A DNA stretch of 64,000 nucleotides. It comes from Paraburkholderia sp. Tr-20389. Lineage in GTDB: Bacteria > Pseudomonadota > Gammaproteobacteria > Burkholderiales > Burkholderiaceae. The notes below the pieces were generated by a model. It saw only the letters and a program-made list of their open reading frames with translations, searched no databases and was not told where the DNA came from. The translations under genes were made by a program, and so were the position numbers. The first letter of the stretch is position 1, and each line of letters starts with the position of its first letter. Positions 13,240-21,037 of the stretch are shown in pieces. The stretch lies in contig NZ_JAAGPD010000045.1 of assembly GCF_017104565.1 (NCBI RefSeq), positions 27,304-91,303 of the forward strand. Reading direction: 5' to 3'.

Positions 13240-14697
13240 ATGAACGAGCACATGTCCCGCGCGAAACGGTCGGACGGACACGGCGGCAATCTCGATGCGA
13301 CGGTGTTCGCGACGAGCCGGCGTCTGGCGCTCAAGAGCCGCCGGCGCGTCTGGAAGATGGCGGCGCTTGCGGCGGTGTTTTCGATGTTCGCGCTGTATCT
13401 CGCGTGGCTCGAAGCGTACGACGCCGAGCCGCATCACAACGACGAATCGCCGCTGGGCGAAGCCATTGCGCAGGCCACGTCGGTTGCCGGCGGCGTCCCG
13501 GGACCGGGTCCCGATCTCGTCAAGCGAGGCGAGTACCTGGCGCGAGCGGGCGACTGCATTGCCTGCCACACGTCGGACAAGGGGCGTCCGTTCGCGGGCG
13601 GCCTCGCGATCGACACGCCGTTCGGCACGATCTATACGCCGAACATCACGCCCGATCCGGACACGGGCATCGGCCGCTGGACGGACGCCGACTTCATGCG
13701 CGCGATGCACGAAGGCATTGGCAAGGAAGGCGAGCGGCTTTATCCGGCGTTTCCGTATGTCGAGTACACGAAGGTCACCGATCAGGACGTGCAGGCGATC
13801 CGCGCCTACCTGAACACGGTGGTGCCCGTGCATTACACGCCGCCGTCGAACAAGCTGCGCTTCCCGTTCAACCAGCGCTGGCTGATGGTCTTCTGGAACA
13901 TGTTCAACTTCGACGAAGGGCGCTTCGTACCCGATCCGAAGCAGAGCGCCGAATGGAATCGCGGTGCGTATCTGGTCGAAGGGCTCGCGCATTGCGAGGA
14001 GTGCCATACGCCGCGCAATTTCACACAGGGCCTCAAAACCAGCGAACGATTCTCAGGTGCAATTCAGTCTGGGTGGCATGCGTATAACATCACGCCGCAC
14101 AAGACGAGCGGCATCGGCAATTGGTCCGATCAGGATGTGATCGGCTATCTGTCGACGGGCGTTGTGCATGGGCGCGCGAATGCGGCTGGACCGATGGCCG
14201 ACGTGGTATCCGACAGCACGCAGTATCTGAACCGTGAAGACTTGCGGTCGATCGCGACGTATCTGCGTTCCTTGAAGGCGATCGACCGGGGCGAGTCGCG
14301 GATGCGGGCCGATTGGGGCTCGCCTGCCAGCGATGTCGTTGCGATGCGGGGCATGCGGGTGAGTGGCGTCAATGGTGCGCAGCTGTTTCTCGCGAACTGT
14401 GCGAGTTGTCATCACTGGACGGGTGAGGGTGTCGGTGCCAGCGCGCCCGGGGCTTATCCGTCGTTGATACATAACAGTGTCGTGGGTGCCAGCGATGCGA
14501 ATAATCTCGCGATGGTGATTTTGCATGGCGTGCGCCGCACGACTCAGGATGTCGATGTGCTGATGCCCGCGTTCGAGGGGGATTTGAGCGATGAACAGAT
14601 CGCTGCTGTTGCCAACTACGTGACGACCCAGTTTGGGAACCCGCGTGCGCGGGTGAGTGTTGAAGAGGTGAGTCGGTTACGGGGTGTGCCGCAGTGA
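13240..14697 (+). CDS. tri-haem cytochrome c subunit of the sugar dehydrogenase
   Basis: A 485-residue protein with one N-terminal hydrophobic anchor (about residues 39-57, MAALAAVFSMFALYLAW) and three CxxCH haem c sites: CIACH (106-110), CEECH (mid-protein) and CASCH (near residue 395). This matches the beta subunit of gluconate, sorbitol and glucose dehydrogenases, which takes electrons from the flavoprotein to ubiquinone or a terminal oxidase. The ATG at 13240 is two bases after the large-subunit stop, so the two are translationally linked. Downstream is a palindromic repeat element. Confidence 0.92.
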   Translation: MNEHMSRAKRSDGHGGNLDATVFATSRRLALKSRRRVWKMAALAAVFSMFALYLAWLEAYDAEPHHNDESPLGEAIAQATSVAGGVPGPGPDLVKRGEYLARAGDCIACHTSDKGRPFAGGLAIDTPFGTIYTPNITPDPDTGIGRWTDADFMRAMHEGIGKEGERLYPAFPYVEYTKVTDQDVQAIRAYLNTVVPVHYTPPSNKLRFPFNQRWLMVFWNMFNFDEGRFVPDPKQSAEWNRGAYLVEGLAHCEECHTPRNFTQGLKTSERFSGAIQSGWHAYNITPHKTSGIGNWSDQDVIGYLSTGVVHGRANAAGPMADVVSDSTQYLNREDLRSIATYLRSLKAIDRGESRMRADWGSPASDVVAMRGMRVSGVNGAQLFLANCASCHHWTGEGVGASAPGAYPSLIHNSVVGASDANNLAMVILHGVRRTTQDVDVLMPAFEGDLSDEQIAAVANYVTTQFGNPRARVSVEEVSRLRGVPQ

Positions 14698-14747
14698 GCG
14701 GTGTTGGCTGTTGCTGTTGCTGCTTTGCTGCTTTGCTGCTGTTGTTT

Positions 14748-15403
14748 ATCGCTGGCATCCGCGTTTTGGTGTTGGTCGTTCATGCGTTGCCCCTGTGCGG
14801 GGCGGCACCTACTTTTCTTTGCAGCGGCAAAGAAAAGTAGGCAAAAGAAAGCCGCTCACACCGCTAGCTTTTGTATTTGCCTGCGGGCCCCCAACGGGTC
14901 CCGCACTCCACACGGCAACACATTGTTTTGCGCCCGTTGCCAGCGCCTCGAACAGGCGCATCACCCACTCCAGTCACCCGCAGCCCAGCCAGCGGCAGCG
15001 ATCCGTCTGCGCCGCCCAGGTGGCAAACGGTGTGTAGGTTGTCGCACCCTATGCGTTCGCGCCCCTACGACACCGATCCGCTTTTCAGTCCGGAGTGGTG
15101 CACTTCCGTCGCGATGGCCTACACACCGTTTGCCACCTGGGCGGCGGTGGACTTTCGGTAACGCGATCCGTGACGTGGGAGTGTGAAGCGGGTGATGCGT
15201 GAGTTAGCACGCTGGCAACGGGCGCAAAACAATGTGTTGCCGTGTGGAGTGCGGGACCCGTTGGGGGCCCGCAGGCAACGACTAGCACTGGCGGTGTGAG
15301 CCCGCTTTCTTTGCTTACTTTCTTTGCGGCGGCAAAGAAAGTAAGTGCCGCCCCGCACAGGGGCAACGCATGAAGTACGAAGGCAAAACGCGGATGCCGA
15401 CGA
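14748..15403. repeat. long palindromic repeat element, copy 1
   Basis: An imperfect inverted repeat of about 656 bases. The outer ends are CGCTGGCATCCGCG (14750-14763) and its near complement ending at 15403. Moving in, both arms carry the GCCCCTGTGCGGGGC stem-loop, then a 14-15 bp hairpin (14808-14822 with 14827-14841; 15314-15327 with 15332-15345), a shared block with GGGCCCCCAACGGGTCCCGC, and a perfect 29-bp inner inverted repeat (15010-15038 with 15118-15146) around a 79-base centre. Short open frames cross it on both strands, but the indels between copies shift their frame, so I do not call genes. The preceding 14698-14747 is a GCTGCTTT low-complexity stretch. Confidence 0.9.
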
Positions 15404-15535
15404 CAAGCAAAGCAGACCGAAGAAGCACGACGCGAACGTAAGTGCCGCCCCGCACAGGGGCAACGCCTACGAACCGATTACAAACCGCGGATGCCAGCAG
15501 CGCAGCAAAGCAGACCGAAGAAGCACAACGCAAAC
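15342..15535. repeat. 97-bp tandem duplication at the right end of palindromic element copy 1
   Basis: Two consecutive units begin with TAAGTGCCGCCCCGCACAGG (at 15342 and 15439), share the CGCGGATGCC motif and end with AGCAAAGCAGACCGAAGAAG. The units differ mainly in the middle. The first unit overlaps the right end of the element, so an arm end was duplicated. The remainder to the next gene (15536-15643) is an A-rich CCAAAACCAA stretch with no gene seen. Confidence 0.85.
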
Positions 15536-15643
15536 CGCAAAACACCAAAACCAACACCAAAACAAAAAAACCGCCAACCATTTGGCGCCCAAACGCGAGA
15601 TGCCCCGCATACAGCGCTTGCGGACCCGCACTATCATGCAGTT

Positions 15644-16381
15644 ATGGATTCCACACTTTTCACCCTCGTCCAACATCATCCCGCGAATCGCGCGGGACGC
15701 GACTTCGTCGTCGGCGATCTGCACGGCTGCCTCGATGCGTTGCGCTTCCTGTTGCGCGAGATCGAATTCGATCCTTCACGCGATCGGCTGTTCTCGGTCG
15801 GCGATCTCGTCGATCGCGGCTCGCAGTCGGAAGAAGCCCTGGCCTTGCTCGACAAGCCCTGGTTCCACGCGGTGCTCGGCAATCACGAGGACACGCTCTG
15901 CGCCGTTGCTGAAGGCAAGCTTAAGAAGCAATGGTGGTACGGCATAGGTGGATTGTGGAGCGCGCATCTGCCGGCCGAAAAGCTGCGCGAATACGCGCAG
16001 CGTCTGCGCACACTGCCGCTCGTGCGCGTCATCGGCTCGGGCAGCGAGCGCTTCAACGTGCTGCACGCAGAGTTTCTCGGCACAGACGTCGAACTCGACG
16101 CCGACGATTTCTCCGCCGACATGCGCCAGCAACTGCTGTGGGGCCGCAGCCTCGCAATGGGCACAGGCGACCCGATGTCCCAACTCGGTCTCTCGCTGAC
16201 GTATTGCGGACACACGCCGATGCGCGAAGTGCAGCAGATCGGCGCGCAAGTGTTCATCGATACGGGCGCGTTCGGCCCCGGCGGCAAGCTGACGATCGTC
16301 GAGGCGCGCACGACGAACCGCTGGTCGGTGACCGTCGACGTCGCGCGCGCGGTCGGCGCCTCAGCAATGGCCCTTCCGTAG
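15644..16381 (+). CDS. calcineurin-like metallophosphatase (PrpA/PphA-like serine/threonine phosphatase or related)
   Basis: A 245-residue metallophosphoesterase of the PPP superfamily. The metal-binding signature is complete: GDLHG (in FVVGDLHGCLDAL), GDLVDRGS, LGNHED, and the C-terminal CGHTPM with a final IDTGA. This arrangement is shared by bacterial PrpA/PphA protein phosphatases, lambda phosphatase and Ap4A hydrolases. The length and GDLVDRG/GNHE spacing fit the PrpA type best. It acts in the cytoplasm. The start at 15644 begins MDSTLFTLVQHH; there is no strong ribosome binding site. It is convergent with the toxin-antitoxin pair. Confidence 0.85.
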   Translation: MDSTLFTLVQHHPANRAGRDFVVGDLHGCLDALRFLLREIEFDPSRDRLFSVGDLVDRGSQSEEALALLDKPWFHAVLGNHEDTLCAVAEGKLKKQWWYGIGGLWSAHLPAEKLREYAQRLRTLPLVRVIGSGSERFNVLHAEFLGTDVELDADDFSADMRQQLLWGRSLAMGTGDPMSQLGLSLTYCGHTPMREVQQIGAQVFIDTGAFGPGGKLTIVEARTTNRWSVTVDVARAVGASAMALP

Positions 16382-16393
16382 ACGCCGCAACCA

Positions 16394-17095
16394 TCAGCCC
16401 ACCTGATTCAACTCGAAGACCATATCGACGGCGCTGCCGTTCCAGTTGTATTCCAGATACGCCGCGTGATGACAGTCGCGCAATAGCGTCGTCTTGAACG
16501 CGGCGAGGCATTCGCCAGCCGTGTCCCGCACCGACGGATACACGATGCCCGGCGCACCCGCCTCGCGCGCCGCACGGCCGAGCGCCTGGCCGGGCGCGTA
16601 GTCGTTCGGCGACAGCACCGAGGCATCGACCGAATCCGCGCCGCGCAGATCCACCACGTCACCATGCGCCATCACCGTGTAGAGACGCATCTGCTGACGC
16701 ATCGGCGGCTCTTGCGTTGCGGCGAGGAACAGACCCGAGTGATAACGCGTCTCGGCGATCGCAGTTTCGCGTGAACGCGCGCAGTAGAACACGCCATACG
16801 TGCCGTCCGAGAAGCGGCTGCCCTGCGGATTCAGATGCGTGAGCGCGGCCATGATCGGCCCGTAGCCCGAACCGAAACGCCTTTCTTCGCGCGGCACGAG
16901 ATCGAGATCGCCGACTTCGGTGCGCACCCGGTCATTGGTCATCGCCTCGAGCGCGTACAGCGCCTCGAAGTCTTCGGGCGACGCCACGCGGTCGAACAGA
17001 TTGACGGCGGGAAAGCGAGTGGGAATCACACGATACGCCGGCGTCCAGGCCAGCGACGTCACGCGCCAATTGTCTTGCCATTGCGGTTCCGTCAC
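16394..17095 (-). CDS. RES-domain toxin of a RES-Xre toxin-antitoxin module
   Basis: A 233-residue RES-domain protein. Members of this family (MbcT, ParT, Res) attack NAD+ or transfer ADP-ribose and stop growth when their antitoxin is lost. Visible conserved elements are AYRVIPTRFPAVNLFD near the N-terminus, GVFYCARSRETAIAETRYH in the middle and GIVYPSVRD near the C-terminus, providing the Arg, Tyr, Glu and Ser positions expected of the fold. The start is GTG at 17095, sharing GTGA with the antitoxin stop, so the toxin is translated by coupling. Nothing suggests truncation. Confidence 0.9.
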   Translation of the reverse strand: MTEPQWQDNWRVTSLAWTPAYRVIPTRFPAVNLFDRVASPEDFEALYALEAMTNDRVRTEVGDLDLVPREERRFGSGYGPIMAALTHLNPQGSRFSDGTYGVFYCARSRETAIAETRYHSGLFLAATQEPPMRQQMRLYTVMAHGDVVDLRGADSVDASVLSPNDYAPGQALGRAAREAGAPGIVYPSVRDTAGECLAAFKTTLLRDCHHAAYLEYNWNGSAVDMVFELNQVG

Positions 17096-17529
17096 GCCCA
17101 GCCGCCTCGCATTGCATCGAGATACTGGCGCACGGCCACGAGGTCGCTGATGTTGCCCGCCAGCATGCGGTCGAGCGCGCGACGGCCGCCGAACGGCGGA
17201 GCGCTGTTGGGGCGCTTCACCCACGCGTCCGCGGCGGCGGATTGCGGCAGCAGGATTTGCAGCGCCTTGTAGATGCCGAGCAAAAGCGAGAGCCGCTCCA
17301 GCGTATCGCGGCCGAGGCGCGCGGTTTGCGGCTCCTGCTTCCATTTGAAGAAGGTGGATCGGCCGGGCGAGCCGAGCAGGGTGATCTGCTCGTCAGTGCT
17401 CAACTCCCAGTCGCGCGCGATGTTGAAGAACGCGCGCAGACCGGCGGCGGACATGTCCGCCACGGAAGGTTCGGCGGGAGGGCGTCGCAGCGGTCGTTCA
17501 GCGCTCGAATAGTGGGCAGCGGAAGACAT
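17092..17529 (-). CDS. Xre/MbcA/ParS-family antitoxin
   Basis: A 145-residue protein with an N-terminal Xre-like helix-turn-helix region (DEQITLLGSPGRSTFFKWKQ) and the C-terminal ParS/MbcA toxin-binding domain (about 75-145, WVKRPNSAPPFGGRRALDRM, then VRQYLDAMRGGW). It neutralises the RES toxin encoded immediately downstream with a 4-base overlap. A palindrome on the promoter (17545-17558) is the likely autorepression site. The first 30 residues are low in structure. Start ATG at 17529, with AAGGA about 12 bases upstream. Confidence 0.9.
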   Translation of the reverse strand: MSSAAHYSSAERPLRRPPAEPSVADMSAAGLRAFFNIARDWELSTDEQITLLGSPGRSTFFKWKQEPQTARLGRDTLERLSLLLGIYKALQILLPQSAAADAWVKRPNSAPPFGGRRALDRMLAGNISDLVAVRQYLDAMRGGWA

Positions 17530-17544
17530 GATGTGAGTCCTTAG

Positions 17545-17558
17545 TTGAACTTTTTCAA
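17545..17558. promoter_or_regulatory. candidate operator of the RES-Xre module
   Basis: TTGAACTTTTTCAA is an inverted repeat (TTGAA, 4 bases, TTCAA). It lies between the -10 box (17560-17565) and the antitoxin ATG (17529), covering the expected transcription start. Antitoxins of this family usually repress their own operon, and this position would allow it. Confidence 0.55.
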
Positions 17559-17559
17559 A

Positions 17560-17587
17560 ATATTAGTCTATCTATGGATTAATGCAA
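17560..17587 (-). promoter_or_regulatory. promoter of the RES-Xre operon
   Basis: Read on the minus strand, TTGCAT (17587-17582) and TAATAT (17565-17560) are spaced by 16 bases, a good sigma-70 match in an AT-rich patch of otherwise GC-rich DNA. The antitoxin ATG is 30 bases downstream of the -10 box. Confidence 0.6.
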
Positions 17588-17633
17588 GTGCAGTTGTATA
17601 ATCCGCGCCTCGAGTTTTTGCACGGAGACTGCG

Positions 17634-18038
17634 GTGTCGCTGCGTTCCAAGGTGTGGGTGACGGTGGGCTTGTTGTGCGCGTCGATGGCGGCGCAGGCAG
17701 AGTACAAGGAAGTGTGGAATCCGCCCGAGGCGGCGCGCGGCGCTCAGCACGCCCATCACGCGCAGCATGCGAAAGCGGCAGCGCCGCACGCAAAGGTTGC
17801 TGCGGCGAAGCCCGTTGCTCCTGTGAAGGCGAAAGCGAAGGTAAAGGCGAGCGCGCCGCACGGCGTTGCCACCCAAACGGCACACGCGACGGGCGCCAAA
17901 ACGGCGCACGCCAAACCGGCTGAAGCGGCAGCGAAACCTGGTCCGGCGGCAGCGAAACCGGCGCAGGCCCAGGCAAGTCCGGCCGTTCAAGCTGGTAACG
18001 GCTCGACCCCGCGCGAACTCCCGCCCATCCTCCACTAA
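17634..18038 (+). CDS. exported Ala/Lys/His-rich low-complexity protein
   Basis: A 134-residue protein with a clear signal peptide (MSLRSKVWVTVGLLCASMAA, cleavage probably after AAQA) and a short ordered head EYKEVWNPPEAARG. The rest is made of Ala, Lys, His and Pro in repeats such as AKPVAPVKAKAKVKA, resembling histone H1 tails or cell-envelope linker proteins. It ends in PRELPPILH. I do not recognise the family beyond similar hypothetical proteins of Burkholderiaceae. The start is GTG with GGAGA upstream. The composition follows the GC-rich local codon use, so there is no sign of transfer. Confidence 0.75.
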   Translation: MSLRSKVWVTVGLLCASMAAQAEYKEVWNPPEAARGAQHAHHAQHAKAAAPHAKVAAAKPVAPVKAKAKVKASAPHGVATQTAHATGAKTAHAKPAEAAAKPGPAAAKPAQAQASPAVQAGNGSTPRELPPILH

Positions 18039-18054
18039 ACCTGCAGCGGTGCGC

Positions 18055-18906
18055 TCACTGGGCGCACAGTCCGTTCGTCACGAGCCGCAGCGACTCGATC
18101 GAGCGCGCGTCGCGCACCCGTGAATGCAGCGTTACACGCGATTCCGGCAACGCCGGCAATCCGAACCGCGCGCCTGAATCCACGAGGCCGCGCGGGGCAA
18201 CGCGCCTTGCCAGCGGCGCCACGGCCAGTCCAGCCGCCGCCGCTGCCCCCACTGCCTGCACGCCACCGCCGACGAATGCCTCGCGCCAGGCGATGCCCGC
18301 GCCGTCTAGCGTGCGCAGCGCAATCGAGCGCACGTTGCAGGGCGCAGCGAGCAGCGCGAGCGGCAAAGGTTCGCCCGGGCGTGGCTGCCATTCGGGCGTG
18401 GCGAGCCATGACAGCGGTTCGGTAAAGAGGAGCGCGCCGTCGTCGCGCGGCACGTCGTCCGGTTCGTAGCGCACGACCACGGCGTCGAGCCGCCGTTCGT
18501 CGAACTGTTGCAGCAGCGCCGCCGACAGCCCCATGTGCAACTCCAGCACCAGCGCGGGATCGTGCGCATTCACGCGCGCAAGCAGCGCCGCGAGATCGGT
18601 TCCTGCTACATGCTCGCTCAAACCCAGCGCGAGCCGCCGCTTTTCCGCCGATAACGCGCCGAGCGCCCGGTCGTGCGCGCTCAGCAAGTCGCGCGCGCCG
18701 TCGAGAAACGCGTCGCCATCCGCCGACAGCCGCACGACGCGCGGCGTGCGCTCCAGCAACTGCTTGCCGATATGCGCTTCCAGCCGCTTCAGCTTGAGGC
18801 TGACGGCGGATTGCGTGGTATCGAGCGCATCGGCGGCGCGCGTGAAACTGCGCAGGTCGGCGACGAGCACGAACGCGCGCACGGCATCGAGATCTAGCAC
18901 TTTCAT
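18055..18906 (-). CDS. LysR-family regulator (LrhA-like)
   Basis: A 283-residue LysR-type regulator. The N-terminal helix-turn-helix (RAFVLVADLRSFTRAADALD, then TTQSAVSLKLKRLE) resembles the LrhA/HexA/PecT subgroup; an effector-binding domain follows. ATG at 18906 is preferred; a TTG 14 codons earlier is open but adds an atypical leader. It is transcribed away from the tautomerase gene at 19005, its most likely target, with 98 bases between them. The C-terminal part is poorly conserved, so the ligand cannot be guessed. Confidence 0.88.
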   Translation of the reverse strand: MKVLDLDAVRAFVLVADLRSFTRAADALDTTQSAVSLKLKRLEAHIGKQLLERTPRVVRLSADGDAFLDGARDLLSAHDRALGALSAEKRRLALGLSEHVAGTDLAALLARVNAHDPALVLELHMGLSAALLQQFDERRLDAVVVRYEPDDVPRDDGALLFTEPLSWLATPEWQPRPGEPLPLALLAAPCNVRSIALRTLDGAGIAWREAFVGGGVQAVGAAAAAGLAVAPLARRVAPRGLVDSGARFGLPALPESRVTLHSRVRDARSIESLRLVTNGLCAQ

Positions 18907-18917
18907 TTCAGATGAAA
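18901..18917. promoter_or_regulatory. candidate operator in the LysR/tautomerase divergent region
   Basis: TTTCATTTCAGATGAAA is an inverted repeat (TTTCAT, 5 bases, ATGAAA) covering the LysR start codon. The half-site AGATGAAA occurs again as a direct copy ending near 18928. This is the pattern expected for a LysR autoregulatory site. Confidence 0.4.
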
Positions 18918-19004
18918 ATAGATGAAATATCCAGCCATATCTGTTCAATATGATAGTCGCGAACTAATCTGAATGCACTGCCTCTTCATTCACAGGAGTT
19001 CGAC

Positions 19005-19388
19005 ATGCCGTTCACACGCATCGCACTTCGCGCCGGCAAGCCGGCCGCTTATCGTCAGGCGCTCACGGAAGGCATCCAGCGCGCGCTGGTCGCCGAGTTC
19101 AACGTGCCCGAGGACGACATCTTCATGGTCATCACCGAGCACGACGAGAGCAACTTCGTCTACAACCGCAACTATCTCGGCATCGAGCGCAGCGACGATT
19201 TCGTGCTGATCCAGCTCACCGTGACCAACTCGCGCACGCAGGAGCAGAAGAAGGCGCTCTACAAGCACATCGTGGACAACCTCGCCGAACATCCGGGCGT
19301 GCGGCGAGAGGACGTGTTCATCAATCTCGTCGAGGTGCTGAAGGAGAACTGGTCGTTCGGCAACGGGATCGCGCAGTACGCGTCATGA
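19005..19388 (+). CDS. tautomerase-family protein
   Basis: A 127-residue protein of the 4-oxalocrotonate tautomerase superfamily, long-subunit type (Tautomerase_2 like). The Met is followed by Pro (MPFTRIALRAGK), so the catalytic N-terminal proline is present after Met removal. Other family traits are NVPEDDIFMVI, LIQLTVTNSRT and VFINLVEVLKENWSFGNG. It probably catalyses keto-enol conversion of a small metabolite or detoxifies an unsaturated acid; the substrate is unknown. A ribosome binding site (AGGAG) lies close to the start. A divergent LysR gene probably controls it. Confidence 0.88.
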   Translation: MPFTRIALRAGKPAAYRQALTEGIQRALVAEFNVPEDDIFMVITEHDESNFVYNRNYLGIERSDDFVLIQLTVTNSRTQEQKKALYKHIVDNLAEHPGVRREDVFINLVEVLKENWSFGNGIAQYAS

Positions 19389-19481
19389 GCGTTTGCGCGA
19401 GGGGGGTGAAGGTAGCGGAAAGTGGCGTCGCTATAATGGCCCACACCTTCATCCGTTCGTCAGTCGACGCGCACGCGAGCC

Positions 19482-20312
19482 ATGACATCCGATAACAACG
19501 ACACATCCCACGACCCTTTGCAGTTTGGCGGCTCCGTCTGGTTCCGCTCCGGCGAGCAGGCGCTCGGCGGCGCGCAGCGCATCGCGCTGCTGGCGGCGAT
19601 CGGCGAGACGGGCTCGATCACGGCAGGCGCAAAAGCTGTCGGCATGAGCTACAAGGCCGCGTGGGATGCCGTCGATGCGATGAACAACCTCGCGGGCGAA
19701 ACGCTCGTCGTCCGTTCGACGGGCGGCAAGGGTGGCGGCGGCACGACGCTGACGCCGCGCGCGTTGACGCTGATCGACACGTTTCGCGCGGTCGACCGCG
19801 AGCATCGGCTGTTTCTGGAGCGCGCGGGCGCGGCGATCGCCGGTTTTTCCGCCGACTGGCAACTGATCGGCCGCATCGGCATGAAGACGAGTGCGCGCAA
19901 CCAGCTGTACGGCAAGGTCAGCGCGATCCAGCGCGGCACCGTCAACGACGAGATCGCGCTGGCGCTGCCGGGCGGACAGAGCGTTGTGGCCATCGTCACG
20001 CATGAAAGCACGGAGACGCTCGGGCTGGCGGTCGGCGCGGAGGCCGTGGCGCTCGTGAAGGCATCGTCGGTGCTGCTGGTTGCCGACGACGGCACATCGG
20101 ACCGGCTATCGACGCGTAACCGCCTGCGCGGAACCGTGTCGGCCGTGCAGCGTGGCGCGGTGAATGCGGAGGTGTCGTTGACACTGGAAGGCGGCGCCGT
20201 CGTGACAGCCGTGGTCACGAACGAAAGCGTCGCTGAACTGGGCATTGCCGAGGGACAGGCGCTCGTGGCCGCGTTCAAGGCATCAAGCGTGATTCTGGGC
20301 GTCACCGCCTGA
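19482..20312 (+). CDS. modE: molybdate-dependent regulator ModE
   Basis: A 276-residue ModE: an N-terminal winged helix (GSITAGAKAVGMSYKAAWDA, the LysR-like ModE fold) and two C-terminal Mop/TOBE domains (SARNQLYGKVSAIQRGTVND and STRNRLRGTVSAVQRGAVNA) that bind molybdate. It represses the molybdate transporter genes when molybdate is plentiful. It is encoded convergently with modC, stops 22 bases apart. A TATAAT at 19432-19437 probably serves as its own -10 box, with no good -35 visible. Confidence 0.95.
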   Translation: MTSDNNDTSHDPLQFGGSVWFRSGEQALGGAQRIALLAAIGETGSITAGAKAVGMSYKAAWDAVDAMNNLAGETLVVRSTGGKGGGGTTLTPRALTLIDTFRAVDREHRLFLERAGAAIAGFSADWQLIGRIGMKTSARNQLYGKVSAIQRGTVNDEIALALPGGQSVVAIVTHESTETLGLAVGAEAVALVKASSVLLVADDGTSDRLSTRNRLRGTVSAVQRGAVNAEVSLTLEGGAVVTAVVTNESVAELGIAEGQALVAAFKASSVILGVTA

Positions 20313-20334
20313 GAGCCTGATGGCCTGAGAACCG

Positions 20335-21036
20335 CTACGAAACCGTGCGCGGATAGCCTTTGAACGGCACGTTCTGACGCACGCTGCCGTCATACACCTG
20401 CACGACCTGATCGCCGAACGCGGCGACATCGTCGGGATCGTGCGTGATCAACAGCATCGGAATATCGAGCCGCGTCTGCAGGTCCGACAGTTCGCGCCGC
20501 ATGCGCGCGCGCAGCGCGTGATCGAGCGCGGAAAACGGCTCGTCGAGCAGCAGCAGGCGCGGCTGCGCGACCAGCGCCCGCGCGAGCGCGACGCGCTGCT
20601 TCTGTCCGCCCGAAAGCTGCGCCGGATGATGACCCGCAACGGTCTTCAGATCGAGCGCATCGAGCCAGTAGTCGATCTGCGGATGCGAAAAGCGCCGCCC
20701 CGGATTCAGCCAGCCCGTGTGCATCCCGAAACCGATGTTCTGCCGCACGTTCAGATGCGGAAACAGCGCGTAGTCCTGAAACAGATACGCGAGACGGCGC
20801 GCCTGCGGCTTCTGGTCGATGCCGCGCGCGCTGTCGAACAGCGCGTCGCCGTGCAGCAGAATCTGGCCTTCGTCGGGACGCAGCAGCCCGGCGATTGCCT
20901 GCAGCGTCAGGCTCTTGCCCGCGCCCGACGGGCCGAACAGCACCATGCGCTGCGAGTTTGCCGTGAACGACACGTCGAGCCGGAACTCGCGTTCGGCGGT
21001 GCGCAGCGTTTTGCGGATATCGACGGTGAGCGGCAT
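20335..21036 (-). CDS. modC: molybdate ABC transporter ATPase ModC
   Basis: A 233-residue ABC ATPase with Walker A GPSGAGKS, Q-loop YLFQDYALFPHLN, signature LSGGQKQRVALARAL, Walker B LLLLDEPFSALD and the switch His in LLITHD. It lacks the C-terminal Mop/TOBE domain found in E. coli ModC, so it is about 120 residues short of that form, as in some beta-proteobacteria. ATG at 21036 is one base after the modB stop. It powers molybdate import through ModB. Confidence 0.93.
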   Translation of the reverse strand: MPLTVDIRKTLRTAEREFRLDVSFTANSQRMVLFGPSGAGKSLTLQAIAGLLRPDEGQILLHGDALFDSARGIDQKPQARRLAYLFQDYALFPHLNVRQNIGFGMHTGWLNPGRRFSHPQIDYWLDALDLKTVAGHHPAQLSGGQKQRVALARALVAQPRLLLLDEPFSALDHALRARMRRELSDLQTRLDIPMLLITHDPDDVAAFGDQVVQVYDGSVRQNVPFKGYPRTVS

Positions 21037-21037
21037 G

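Noticed and set aside
15085-15463. Short proteins across the palindromic elements (GPPTGPALHTATH-type peptides)
   Set aside because: The same peptide-like text appears on both strands because the arms are inverted copies, and indels shift the frame between copies.
16394-17344. Longer 316-residue version of the RES toxin
   Set aside because: It would overlap the antitoxin by 250 bases; the GTG in the antitoxin stop gives the family-typical start.
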